Assembly (NCBI GenBank): GCA_011064865.1
Contig: JAAKFX010000029.1
Location: 1-16,169 of the forward strand
DNA length: 16,169 bases
Reading direction: 5' to 3'
Origin: Candidatus Anoxychlamydiales bacterium
GTDB lineage: Bacteria; Chlamydiota; Chlamydiia; Chlamydiales; SM23-39
In this document: positions 1 to 7,762 of the stretch, in pieces
How the letters are laid out: each line of letters begins with the position of its first letter
Numbering within the stretch: position 1 is the stretch's first letter
Made by a program: the position numbers and the translations under genes
The notes under the pieces: model-generated
Told to the model about the DNA's origin: nothing
What the model saw: only the letters and a program-made list of their open reading frames with translations
The model's database searches: none

Positions 1-1
1 A

Positions 2-1729
2 TTTATTACTTTTTTAGGTGTCCATTATGATATTGGAGCTGTTGGACCTGAAGATATGCAAACAGTACAAGATGCTCTAGAGATAGCCGAAGGTACAAAA
101 AAAATAGTTAGAAAAAAACTAGAAGAGGTAGAGCTGCATATTTGGCCAGAAGAGACAAAAAGGCCACCTCCTTTTGTTGCAGAGGGCAGAACTATTCAAG
201 AAGCATTTTTGATAGCTTGTTCTAAGATGAAAGATTTTTCAGCTGTTGGTGATGATTTAATTGGAGTGATGTCATATAAAAAATTAAAAATAGCTGCGAT
301 AGTTTTCTCTCGAGAGATAAAAAAATATCCATCGAAACATATAGCTATTTTACTTCCATCATCGGTTGGAGCATATCTTATTATTTTAGCAACCTTGCTT
401 GCTAATAAGATTCCTGTAATGCTTAATTGGACTTTGGGGCCTAGATATTTAAATCATATGATGCAAGTAACTCATGCAGATACAGTGATTAGCTCATGGA
501 GATTTTTAGAAAAAATATCAAATGTTGAATTTGGCCATTTATCAAAAAAAATTGTCTATTTGGAAGATATTAAAAAAAGAATATCTAAATGGAATAAAAT
601 ATCAGCTCTTTTGAAAACATTTAATACGACAAAAGGTCTACTTAAAGTTTTAGGATTAGATAAAGTCTCCGAAGATGATACGGGCGTTGTTTTATTTACA
701 TCTGGAACAGAAGCTGCTCCTAAAGGCGTTCCTCTGACACACAAAAATATTTTATCCAATCAAAAAGCTGCTATGAAAACGGTTCAATTACACTCAGGTG
801 ATATTTATTATGGGATACTTCCTCCGTTTCATTCATTTGGATTTTCAATAGTGGGTCTTTTACCTATTTTATCTGGTACAAAAATTGCTTTTTATCCAGA
901 TCCAACAGATAGCTATTCTTTAGCTGAAGGAATTGAAAGGTGGAAGGCTACTATTATCTGCGCTCCTCCAAGTTTTTTAAAAGGGATTCTGCAAGCTGGG
1001 ACAAAAGATGAGCTAAAAACAATTAGAATGTTTGTATCTGGTGCTGAAAGAACCCCAAAAGAGCTTTTTGATAAAGTCAAAGCACTTGGCTCTGATAAGA
1101 TTTTAGTTGAAGGCTATGGTATTACCGAGTGCGCTCCTGCTATTACTATTAACATGGAAGGAATCAGAGAAAAAGGCGTTGGGAAACCTTTAGAAAATTT
1201 AGAGATTTGCCTTATCGATCCTGAAAAAGAAAATGTTTTGCCAAATGATAAAGAAGGGGAGATTTGTGTAAAAGGACCTAATGTTTTTAAAGGATATATT
1301 GCTGAGAAAAAATATCCTTTTATCACAATCCAGGATGAAAACTGGTATAGAACAGGAGATTTAGGGTATTTTGATAAAGATGGTAATTTGATAATTTCTG
1401 GAAGATTGAAAAGATTTACCAAAATCGGTGGAGAAATGGTTAGTTTAGGTGCTATAGAAGAGGTGATTACAGACGAGATAATTACAAGAACCCATATAGA
1501 ATTAGATGGACCTATTTTAGCTGCTTGTGCAAAAGAGATAGATGAAACCCGTCCAAAACTTGTTTTATTTACAACAACTCAGCTTACAAAAAATGAGGCT
1601 AATACTATCTTAAAAGAAGCGGGATTTTCTAATATTGTTAAGATATCTGAAGTTAAAAATATGGATGTTATTCCTTTAATGGGTACAGGTAAAATCGATT
1701 ACAGATATTTACAAACTATGATAGATTAA
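2..1729 (+). CDS. aas: Acyl-ACP/acyl-CoA synthetase domain of an Aas-like protein (5' end outside window)
   Basis: This is an ANL-superfamily adenylate-forming enzyme that would activate fatty acids (to acyl-ACP or acyl-CoA) for phospholipid acylation at the inner membrane. The core motifs are all visible: the P-loop-like SGTEAAPKGVPLTHKN (near base 700), GYGITECAP (near 1110), YRTGDLGYFDKDG with SGRLKRFTKIGGE (1345-1435), and the C-terminal lysine motif MGTGKIDYR (near 1680). The frame is open from base 2 with no stop, so the gene is cut by the window edge. The ATG at 56 is an internal candidate without a clear ribosome-binding site. The segment before the synthetase core ends in a proline-rich hinge (RPPPF). 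It could be the tail of a fused PlsC-type acyltransferase, as in bifunctional Aas, but that domain would lie outside the window. The stop codon is 4 bp before cysS, which suggests co-transcription. Substrate specificity cannot be read from the sequence. Confidence 0.85.
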   Translation, partial: FITFLGVHYDIGAVGPEDMQTVQDALEIAEGTKKIVRKKLEEVELHIWPEETKRPPPFVAEGRTIQEAFLIACSKMKDFSAVGDDLIGVMSYKKLKIAAIVFSREIKKYPSKHIAILLPSSVGAYLIILATLLANKIPVMLNWTLGPRYLNHMMQVTHADTVISSWRFLEKISNVEFGHLSKKIVYLEDIKKRISKWNKISALLKTFNTTKGLLKVLGLDKVSEDDTGVVLFTSGTEAAPKGVPLTHKNILSNQKAAMKTVQLHSGDIYYGILPPFHSFGFSIVGLLPILSGTKIAFYPDPTDSYSLAEGIERWKATIICAPPSFLKGILQAGTKDELKTIRMFVSGAERTPKELFDKVKALGSDKILVEGYGITECAPAITINMEGIREKGVGKPLENLEICLIDPEKENVLPNDKEGEICVKGPNVFKGYIAEKKYPFITIQDENWYRTGDLGYFDKDGNLIISGRLKRFTKIGGEMVSLGAIEEVITDEIITRTHIELDGPILAACAKEIDETRPKLVLFTTTQLTKNEANTILKEAGFSNIVKISEVKNMDVIPLMGTGKIDYRYLQTMID

Positions 1730-1733
1730 GAAT

Positions 1734-3152
1734 ATGATTATTGAACATTTGAAGCTTTATAATACTCAGACACGAAAAAAAGAAAAAATTGTACCTAAAG
1801 ATGGAAAAACTATTCGTATCTATACTTGTGGACCAACTATATATGACTTTGCGCATATTGGAAATTTAAGAGCATATATTTTTGAAGATCTACTTCGAAG
1901 GAGTTTGATATATTTTGGGTTTTCTGTCACACAAGTTATGAATATCACTGATATCGATGATAAAACTTTAAAAGGTGCGATCAATAAAAACGTTTCACTT
2001 TTAGAATTTACAGAACCATTTAGACAAGCTTTTTTCGAAGATTTAATGACATTAAATATCGAGAAGGCTGAATTTTATCCAAAAGCGACTCAATATATCG
2101 AACATATGTTAGATATCATAATCAAGCTCGTTGATAAAAAAATAGCTTATAAGGGAGTTGATGGGAGCATCTATTTCTCTATTGATAAATTTAAAGACTA
2201 TGGAAAACTCTCTCATTTAGATTTGAAAAGTTTAAAACAAGGGGCATCTAAAAGAGTATCAACTGATGAATATGAAAAAGAGAATGTCTCAGATTTTGTT
2301 TTATGGAAAGCTTACGTAGAAAAAAGAGATGGCGATATTTATTGGAATAGCCCTTTTGGAAAAGGAAGACCTGGCTGGCATATCGAATGCTCTGCAATGG
2401 CACTTAAACTTCTTGGCTCAAATATCGATATTCACTGTGGTGGGGTAGATAATATATTTCCTCATCATGAAAATGAAATCGCTCAATCAGAATCTTTTAC
2501 TCATGAAACATTTGTTCTTCATTGGGCTCACGCTGAGCACTTGATAGTTGATGGTAAAAAAATGTCTAAAAGCTTAGGCAATTTTTATACTCTTAGAGAT
2601 CTCACTACTATGGGATATAGTGGAAGAGATATTAGATATATGCTATTGCAAACCCATTATAAAACTCAGCTAAATTTTACATTCGAGTCTCTTAAAGCTG
2701 CAAAAGCATCTGTTCAAAGAATTTTAGATTTTGTAGATAGGTTAAAATCTATCAAAGATGAAAATGAAAATAATTTAGTAGAAGATATCATAAAAAAAGA
2801 AAAAAATCTTTTTATCGAAGCAATAGCAGATGATCTAAATATTTCATCAGCTCTTAGCGCTATTTTTGATTTAATAAGAGAAATCAATCATCTTATCGAT
2901 GATAAAAAAATATCCAAAAAAGAAGCTTTGAAAACTTTAAAATTTTTAAAAGAAACTGATAGTGTTTTGGGTTTTATCTTTTTAGAAGAAAAAGAAAAAA
3001 TTCCAAAAGTTGTTGAAGAAGCTTTCGAAAAAAGAAAAGATGCTCGCAAAAATAAAAATTTTGCTTTAGCTGATGAGCTTAGAGATCTTATCTTAGATCA
3101 TGGCTACATTATAGAAGATCTTCCAGATGGTGCTAGATTAAAAAAGAAATAA
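1734..3152 (+). CDS. cysS: Cysteinyl-tRNA synthetase
   Basis: A class I aminoacyl-tRNA synthetase that charges tRNA-Cys in the cytoplasm. The 472-residue protein is slightly longer than E. coli CysRS (461). It shows the HIGH signature as HIGN at residues 41-44 and KMSKS at 276-280. The four zinc ligands expected for the family line up as Cys32, Cys219, His244 and Glu248, within CGPTIYD, WHIECSA and FPHHENEIAQS. The C-terminal part (about 310-472) is the usual helical anticodon-binding region with the ARKNKNFALADELRD helix. The ATG at 1734 lies 4 bp after the aas stop with only a weak purine stretch before it, so translation may depend on the upstream gene. It converges with lysS across a 20-bp gap. 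From memory, cysS and lysS are also neighbours in Chlamydia trachomatis. The protein looks complete and functional. Confidence 0.97.
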   Translation: MIIEHLKLYNTQTRKKEKIVPKDGKTIRIYTCGPTIYDFAHIGNLRAYIFEDLLRRSLIYFGFSVTQVMNITDIDDKTLKGAINKNVSLLEFTEPFRQAFFEDLMTLNIEKAEFYPKATQYIEHMLDIIIKLVDKKIAYKGVDGSIYFSIDKFKDYGKLSHLDLKSLKQGASKRVSTDEYEKENVSDFVLWKAYVEKRDGDIYWNSPFGKGRPGWHIECSAMALKLLGSNIDIHCGGVDNIFPHHENEIAQSESFTHETFVLHWAHAEHLIVDGKKMSKSLGNFYTLRDLTTMGYSGRDIRYMLLQTHYKTQLNFTFESLKAAKASVQRILDFVDRLKSIKDENENNLVEDIIKKEKNLFIEAIADDLNISSALSAIFDLIREINHLIDDKKISKKEALKTLKFLKETDSVLGFIFLEEKEKIPKVVEEAFEKRKDARKNKNFALADELRDLILDHGYIIEDLPDGARLKKK

Positions 3153-3172
3153 CTTTTTATTCTTTGCAATAG

Positions 3173-4738
3173 CTATTCTTCTGGTTTCATAATTGGGAAG
3201 AAAATAACATCTCGAATGGAAGATGTGTTTGTAAATAGCATTATTAACCGATCTATTCCAATACCAAAACCCGCAGCAGGCGGCATTCCTTGGCAGATAG
3301 CTTCAATAAATTCTTCATCGAGAGGATGAGCCTCTTCATCGCCTGATAAAAGTTTTTTTGCTTGATTTACTAAAAGCTCTCTTTGAATTTCAGGATCATT
3401 GAGCTCAGAATATGCATTTAAAAATTCATGACCTGCAATAAAACTTTCAAATCTTTCAACTATTTTGTCAGCTTTTTCTTTAGGATCTCTATGAAGTTTA
3501 CAAAGAGGTGTGGTTTCTATTGGATGATCGGTGATGTGATGGGGCTGAATTAATTTATCTTCAACAGTTTCTTCAAATAACAGTGCTATTAAATTTCCTC
3601 TAGTAGCATTTTTTAATTTTTCTCTATCTACTGATGTTTCTAATAATTTTTTGTGTAGATCTGCATCAGATAACTTTTCAACATCTATTTTTCCATACTC
3701 TTTTATTGCTTTTTTCATAGAAAATCTTTTCCAAGGAGCTTTTACATCTATTGTATGTTTGCCATATTCAATTTTTGTAGTATTAAATAGTTTTAGAGCA
3801 ATTGTCTCGAATAGGTTTTCTGTAAATTCCATTAAATCATTATAATCCCAATATGCAGCGTATGCTTCTAAAAGAGAAAATTCAGGATTGTGAGTTTTGT
3901 CTATACCTTCATTTCTAAAAACTTTACTAATTTCATAAACTCTATTAAAGCCTCCAACCAGAAGCTTTTTGAGCGGTATTTCTAAAGAAATTCTAAGATA
4001 CATATCTTGATGAAGTGCATTTATATGAGTTTTAAAGGGTTTGGCCTGAGCGCCACCATAAACATTTTGCAAAACTGGAGTTTCAACTTCTAAAAAATCG
4101 GCATCATCTAGATATTCCCTTATCATTTTGATAATTTTAGATCTTAAAATAAATGTATCGATAACTTTAGGATCTGTAAGTAGATCTAACCATCTTTTTC
4201 TGTATTTAACGCCAAGATCTGCGAGGCCTGAGTGTTTATCAGGCAAGGGAAGCAGAGATTTAGAAAGTACAGTTACTTTTTTTACAAAGATTGTAAGCTC
4301 ACCTTTTTGAGTATGAAAAAGATTACCCTCAACACCTAAAATATCACCGAGATCAAGTTTTTTTTCGATAAATTTAATATGAGATTGTTTGTCTTTAGAT
4401 TTCTCTACATCATAGGAATCTACTTTTGAAAGCTCTCTATTAAACATTACTTGAATTTTGCCACTCTCATCTTGAAGTTGAGCAAAAGCATTTTTACCCA
4501 TAGCTCTAAATAAAACGAGCCGGCCTGCGAATTTAACAAGTGGTGTTTCGCCAGCTGCTGCATCATCGAAGCGAGCTACATCTTTTTCATCATATAGATT
4601 ATGAATCTCTTTAGCATTGTGCGTTGGCATATATTTATGAGGATAGGGATCTATACCTAAATCTCTAATCTCTTTTAATTTTTTAGATCGATTTTGAAAC
4701 TCTTCAATCTCATGATAGTCAGGGGTTTTTATATCCAT
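3173..4738 (-). CDS. lysS: Lysyl-tRNA synthetase, class II
   Basis: Charges tRNA-Lys. The 521-residue protein has an N-terminal OB-fold tRNA-binding domain (about residues 65-165, including FAGRLVLFRAMGKNAFAQLQD) and a class II catalytic domain. Motif 2 is FRNEGIDKTHNPEF (starting at residue 274) and motif 3 contains GIGIDR (492-497). The frame could start 21 codons earlier, at 4801. I chose the ATG at 4738 for two reasons: an AGGAAAG ribosome-binding site lies 9 nt before it (4748-4754), and a good sigma-70-type promoter (-35 at 4796-4801, -10 at 4773-4778) occupies the sequence that would encode the extra residues. The length is close to E. coli LysS (505). The gene is divergent from the aro operon and convergent with cysS. 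There is no sign of the class I LysRS found in some bacteria. Confidence 0.96.
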   Translation of the reverse strand: MDIKTPDYHEIEEFQNRSKKLKEIRDLGIDPYPHKYMPTHNAKEIHNLYDEKDVARFDDAAAGETPLVKFAGRLVLFRAMGKNAFAQLQDESGKIQVMFNRELSKVDSYDVEKSKDKQSHIKFIEKKLDLGDILGVEGNLFHTQKGELTIFVKKVTVLSKSLLPLPDKHSGLADLGVKYRKRWLDLLTDPKVIDTFILRSKIIKMIREYLDDADFLEVETPVLQNVYGGAQAKPFKTHINALHQDMYLRISLEIPLKKLLVGGFNRVYEISKVFRNEGIDKTHNPEFSLLEAYAAYWDYNDLMEFTENLFETIALKLFNTTKIEYGKHTIDVKAPWKRFSMKKAIKEYGKIDVEKLSDADLHKKLLETSVDREKLKNATRGNLIALLFEETVEDKLIQPHHITDHPIETTPLCKLHRDPKEKADKIVERFESFIAGHEFLNAYSELNDPEIQRELLVNQAKKLLSGDEEAHPLDEEFIEAICQGMPPAAGFGIGIDRLIMLFTNTSSIRDVIFFPIMKPEE

Positions 4739-4747
4739 TTTAAATGA

Positions 4748-4754
4748 CTTTCCT
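4748..4754 (-). promoter_or_regulatory. Ribosome-binding site of lysS
   Basis: Minus-strand AGGAAAG lies 9 nt before the ATG at 4738. It decides the lysS start in favour of 4738 over the in-frame upstream start at 4801. Confidence 0.7.
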
Positions 4755-4772
4755 ATTTTAACTTTTATCAAA

Positions 4773-4801
4773 ATCATATATAATGTAGGCCTTTTTTTCA
4801 A
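4773..4801 (-). promoter_or_regulatory. Predicted sigma-70-type promoter of lysS
   Basis: On the minus strand, TTGAAA (4796-4801, 5 of 6 to consensus) and TATGAT (4773-4778, 5 of 6) are separated by exactly 17 bp. Transcription would begin near 4766, giving a leader of about 28 nt that contains the AGGAAAG ribosome-binding site. Its -10 box directly abuts the predicted -10 box of the opposite-strand aroA promoter. Confidence 0.65.
4779..4784 (+). promoter_or_regulatory. Predicted -10 element of the aro operon promoter
   Basis: A perfect TATAAT lies 41 nt before the aroA ATG at 4826, which would give a leader of about 35 nt. No good -35 hexamer sits 16-18 bp upstream (only T/A-rich sequence around 4755-4762), so the promoter may be weak or activator-dependent. 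In AT-rich DNA a lone TATAAT is weak evidence; its position in the only sizeable gap before the operon supports it. Confidence 0.45.
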
Positions 4802-4825
4802 TTGAATGAAGTAATAACAATTACA

Positions 4826-6118
4826 ATGAAAAATTATTTTGTCAAAAAGTCCACTCTGTCAGGTGAAATAATTGCGCCAACATCAAAATCTCAAACTATG
4901 AGAGCTATTTTATTTGCATCTTTAGCTAAAGGCGAGACAAAAATCAAAAATTTTTTAAAAACAAAAGATACAATAGCTTTTATAGAAGGGTGCAGAAAAT
5001 TTAAAGCGAAGATAAAAATTCAAAAAAATAATTTAAAAATTTTAGGTGTAAATAGAAAAATTGATCTGAAAAAAAATGAGAAATTAGATGTTCTAAATTC
5101 AGGGATTGCTCTTAGATTTTTTACATCGATATATGCTCTAGCTGATAAAAAGATTTTGATAACAGGAGATGAATCTATTCAAAATAATAGATCGATGAAG
5201 CCTCTTATAGATGTTTTAAATTTAACATGTGCTGAAATTACATCTATTAAAAAAAAAGACTTTGCTCCCATGGAGATAAAAGGGCCATTTAAAGCAAATA
5301 TGATAGAGATCGATGGCGAAGATTCTCAGCATGTATCCTCTATTTTAATAGCTTCTGCTTTATTAAAAAATAAAATTCAAATCAAAGTAAAAAATCCAAA
5401 AGAAAAACCGTGGGTTTTGATGACACTTGGTTGGTTAGATAAAATGGGTATTTTTTATGAAAATAAAAATTTTGAAAATTTTGTAATCGATCCCACAAAA
5501 AATGTTAGAAAAATTTTCAAATCTTTTGAATATGAAATTCCAACAGATTTTAGCACTATACTTTTTTTGATAGTAGCTACTCTTATAACTCAAAGTGAAA
5601 TTGCTATAAAAAATGTGGTATTTGATGAGTTTCAAGCAGATCAAAAAACAATTGAAATTTTTCAAAAACTAGGAGCTAAAATTGAAATAGACAGATTGAA
5701 TAAAACCATATCAGTAAAAAAATCTAATCTAAAAGGAAATTTAGAAATAGATGTTGATAATTTTATAGATTCTGTTCCTATATTAGCTGTTTTGGGATGC
5801 TATAATGATGGCACGATTGTTTTAAAAAATGCTTTGAATGCTAGAAAAAAAGAATCAGATCGTATTTGTACAATTGCGAGTGAGCTAAAAAAAATGGGAG
5901 CTAAAATCGAGACTAAAAAAGATGGGCTAGAAGTTAAAAAATCTTCTTTAAAAGCTGCTAGAGTAAACTCTTATAAAGATCATAGAATTGCAATGGCCCT
6001 AACAGTTGGAGCTTTAGGTGTTTTAGAGCCTAGCATCATTGAAGATATAAATTGTATAGACAAGACTTATCCTAACTTTAAAAAAGAGTTTCAATCTCTT
6101 GGAGCTCATATTTTATGA
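4826..6118 (+). CDS. aroA: 3-phosphoshikimate 1-carboxyvinyltransferase (EPSP synthase)
   Basis: Transfers enolpyruvyl from PEP to shikimate-3-phosphate, the sixth step to chorismate. The 430-residue protein (E. coli: 427) has the N-terminal substrate loop PTSKSQTMRA, a central DSVPILAVLGC segment with the catalytic Asp, KKESDR, and the C-terminal KDHRIAMA. The frame extends back to a TTG at 4802. I chose the ATG at 4826 because it places the first strand (YFVKKSTLSGEI) at the normal distance and leaves room for the promoter; no strong ribosome-binding site precedes either start. It is the first gene of the aro operon, and its stop overlaps the aroL start (ATGA). One oddity is the phosphate/PEP loop NSGIALRFF (from residue 91), with Ile94 and Phe98 where E. 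coli has Thr97 and Pro101. Confidence 0.95.
   Translation: MKNYFVKKSTLSGEIIAPTSKSQTMRAILFASLAKGETKIKNFLKTKDTIAFIEGCRKFKAKIKIQKNNLKILGVNRKIDLKKNEKLDVLNSGIALRFFTSIYALADKKILITGDESIQNNRSMKPLIDVLNLTCAEITSIKKKDFAPMEIKGPFKANMIEIDGEDSQHVSSILIASALLKNKIQIKVKNPKEKPWVLMTLGWLDKMGIFYENKNFENFVIDPTKNVRKIFKSFEYEIPTDFSTILFLIVATLITQSEIAIKNVVFDEFQADQKTIEIFQKLGAKIEIDRLNKTISVKKSNLKGNLEIDVDNFIDSVPILAVLGCYNDGTIVLKNALNARKKESDRICTIASELKKMGAKIETKKDGLEVKKSSLKAARVNSYKDHRIAMALTVGALGVLEPSIIEDINCIDKTYPNFKKEFQSLGAHIL
6101..6104 (+). promoter_or_regulatory. Ribosome-binding site of aroL inside aroA
   Basis: GGAG, preceded by TT, lies within the last codons of aroA, 10 nt before the aroL ATG at 6115. It gives aroL its own initiation signal despite the ATGA overlap. 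Confidence 0.5.
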
Positions 6119-6621
6119 ATATAGTATTAATTGGATTTAAAAATGCGGGTAAGAGCTCTGTTGCAAAAAAGCTCTCAAAGATATTGCAAAAAAAACTTAT
6201 AGATACGGATGAACTTATAAAAAGAAAAATTTTTGAAAAATTTAAAAAAAGATTAAATATCTTTGAGATTTTTACATTTTTAAAAGAAGAAAAATTTAGG
6301 AAATTAGAGAGTATTGTGGTTTTATCTATCAAAGATGTAGAAGACTCAGTGATTGCATTAGGCGGCGGCGCAATATTAAATCAAGAAAATATTTTAGCTT
6401 TTAAAGATAAAAAAATTTTATATCTAAAAGCTTCAAAAAAGATTTTAAAAAACAGAATTGCAAAAGAGAAAAAATCTATTTTTACAGATGATAAGTTATT
6501 TGAAGAGAAATTTGAGAGACGAAAAAGCATCTATGAGAGATTTGCTGATGTCACTATTCAAACAGATAATAAAGATATTGAAACAATTGCATATGAGATA
6601 AGAGAAAAAGTTTATGTCTAA
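6115..6621 (+). CDS. aroL: Shikimate kinase
   Basis: Phosphorylates shikimate at the 3-hydroxyl using ATP, feeding AroA. The 168-residue length is typical (E. coli AroK 173). Visible motifs are the Walker A loop GFKNAGKSS near the N-terminus, the DTDE shikimate/Mg site, FRKLES carrying the shikimate-binding Arg, and ALGGGAI. Near the C-terminus RRKSIYERFADVTIQT fits the adenine-lid and nucleotide region. The start overlaps the aroA stop as ATGA with a GGAG motif 10 nt upstream, and the end overlaps aroC by 8 nt. The symbol aroL follows chlamydial usage; by sequence it could equally be called aroK. The protein is strikingly Lys/Phe/Ile-rich, in keeping with the AT bias of the region. Confidence 0.94.
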   Translation: MNIVLIGFKNAGKSSVAKKLSKILQKKLIDTDELIKRKIFEKFKKRLNIFEIFTFLKEEKFRKLESIVVLSIKDVEDSVIALGGGAILNQENILAFKDKKILYLKASKKILKNRIAKEKKSIFTDDKLFEEKFERRKSIYERFADVTIQTDNKDIETIAYEIREKVYV

Positions 6622-7762
6622 TAGTTTTGGAAAAATATTTAAAATTACTACTTTTGGAGAATCTCACGGACAGGTAATAGGCGTTGTTATAGATGGATGT
6701 CCATCAAATGTTGAGATAACTGATAATGAAATTAATTTAGAGCTAAAAAAAAGAAAAGCTTTTTCAAAATCTTTTGTGTCTAAAAGAGATGAAAAAGAAA
6801 AAGCTAAAATTGTTTCAGGAGTTTTTGAGGGAAAAACTACAGGAGCTCCAATTTGTATCTTGATAGAAAATACAGACATAAAGTCTAAAAACTATGATAA
6901 AATCCAAAATCTTTTAAGGCCATCACATGCAAACTTTACATATCTTCAAAAGTATAAGATCTTTGATCATAGAGGAGCCTCTAGAGCGTCAGCTAGAGAA
7001 ACCGCTTCAAGAGTTTGTGCATCTGTTTTAGCTACAAAGATACTAAAAAAAGAAAATATTCAAGTTTTTGCATACGTAAAAGCTATCGGGGATATTGAAG
7101 CTAATGTAGATTTAAAAGATTTAAAAAATATCGATAAAAGCTCAATTTTTTGTCCTGATATTGAAGCTGAAAAAAAGATGCTTCAAAGATTAAAAAAAAT
7201 AGAAGATGAAAAAGATTCTATAGGGGGAGTTGTTGAATTTGTAATATTAAATACGCCAGATGGGCTAGGAGATCCTATCTATGAGAAGTTAAATGCAAAA
7301 CTAGCGAATGCATTAATGAGTATACCAGCCACTAGAGGTTTTGAGATCGGTGATGGATTTGAAGCTGCAAAAAAAACAGGCTCAAGTAGAAACGATACAT
7401 ACATTTTGAAAAATGGCAAAATTCAAACTAAAACTAATAATGAAGGGGGGATTTTAGCTGGCATATCAACTGGTATGCCAATTATCGGAAGAGTTGCTTT
7501 TAAGCCAACTCCTACTATTGCTAAAACTCAAAAAACTCTAGATATCTATGGAAATGAAAAAATTTTGAGTTTTTCAAATGATGGTAGATTTGATCTATGT
7601 GTAGCTATTCGTGCGAGTATTGTTGTAAAAGCTATGTGCTCTTTAGTTTTGGTAGATTCATATCTTTTGAATTTTTTACAAAAAAAAGATTTACAAATGA
7701 AAAGAGACTATTTATCTGAAAAAATGAGTATGAGAGATGAAAAAACTAAAAATAAATCTTAA
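6614..7762 (+). CDS. aroC: Chorismate synthase
   Basis: Converts EPSP to chorismate using reduced FMN, the last step of the shikimate pathway. The 382-residue protein (E. coli: 361) shows the N-terminal signature FGKIFKITTFGESHG, the central HRGASRASARETASRV, and the C-terminal signature region DGRFDLCVAIRASIVVKAMCSLVLVD. Flavin- and substrate-contacting stretches such as GSSRNDTY are also present. The extra length is a charged C-terminal tail (ending EKTKNKS) that runs 26 nt into aroB. The start lies inside the end of aroL with only a purine-rich stretch before it. The source of reduced FMN is not evident from this window. Confidence 0.96.
   Translation: MSNSFGKIFKITTFGESHGQVIGVVIDGCPSNVEITDNEINLELKKRKAFSKSFVSKRDEKEKAKIVSGVFEGKTTGAPICILIENTDIKSKNYDKIQNLLRPSHANFTYLQKYKIFDHRGASRASARETASRVCASVLATKILKKENIQVFAYVKAIGDIEANVDLKDLKNIDKSSIFCPDIEAEKKMLQRLKKIEDEKDSIGGVVEFVILNTPDGLGDPIYEKLNAKLANALMSIPATRGFEIGDGFEAAKKTGSSRNDTYILKNGKIQTKTNNEGGILAGISTGMPIIGRVAFKPTPTIAKTQKTLDIYGNEKILSFSNDGRFDLCVAIRASIVVKAMCSLVLVDSYLLNFLQKKDLQMKRDYLSEKMSMRDEKTKNKS

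Noticed and set aside
3143..3177. Bidirectional terminator between cysS and lysS
   Set aside because: The possible stem (3143-3152 with 3157-3165) is almost entirely A-T with a bulge, and the AATAGCTATT palindrome at 3168-3177 has no loop. Neither would form a stable terminator.
4739..4801. Extra 21 N-terminal residues for LysS
   Set aside because: A -35/-10 pair with 17-bp spacing and a good ribosome-binding site fall inside or just after this stretch, so it is leader and promoter rather than coding sequence.
4802..4825. TTG start adding 8 residues to AroA
   Set aside because: It overlaps the lysS -35 region, has no ribosome-binding site, and the ATG at 4826 gives the normal family N-terminus.
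5435..5665. Open frame on the minus strand within aroA
   Set aside because: The product is Phe/Lys/Ile-rich low complexity antisense to a well-conserved gene. The same reasoning removes the other open frames inside known genes, such as 1114-1422, 6078-6332, 9606-9893 and 15469-15663.
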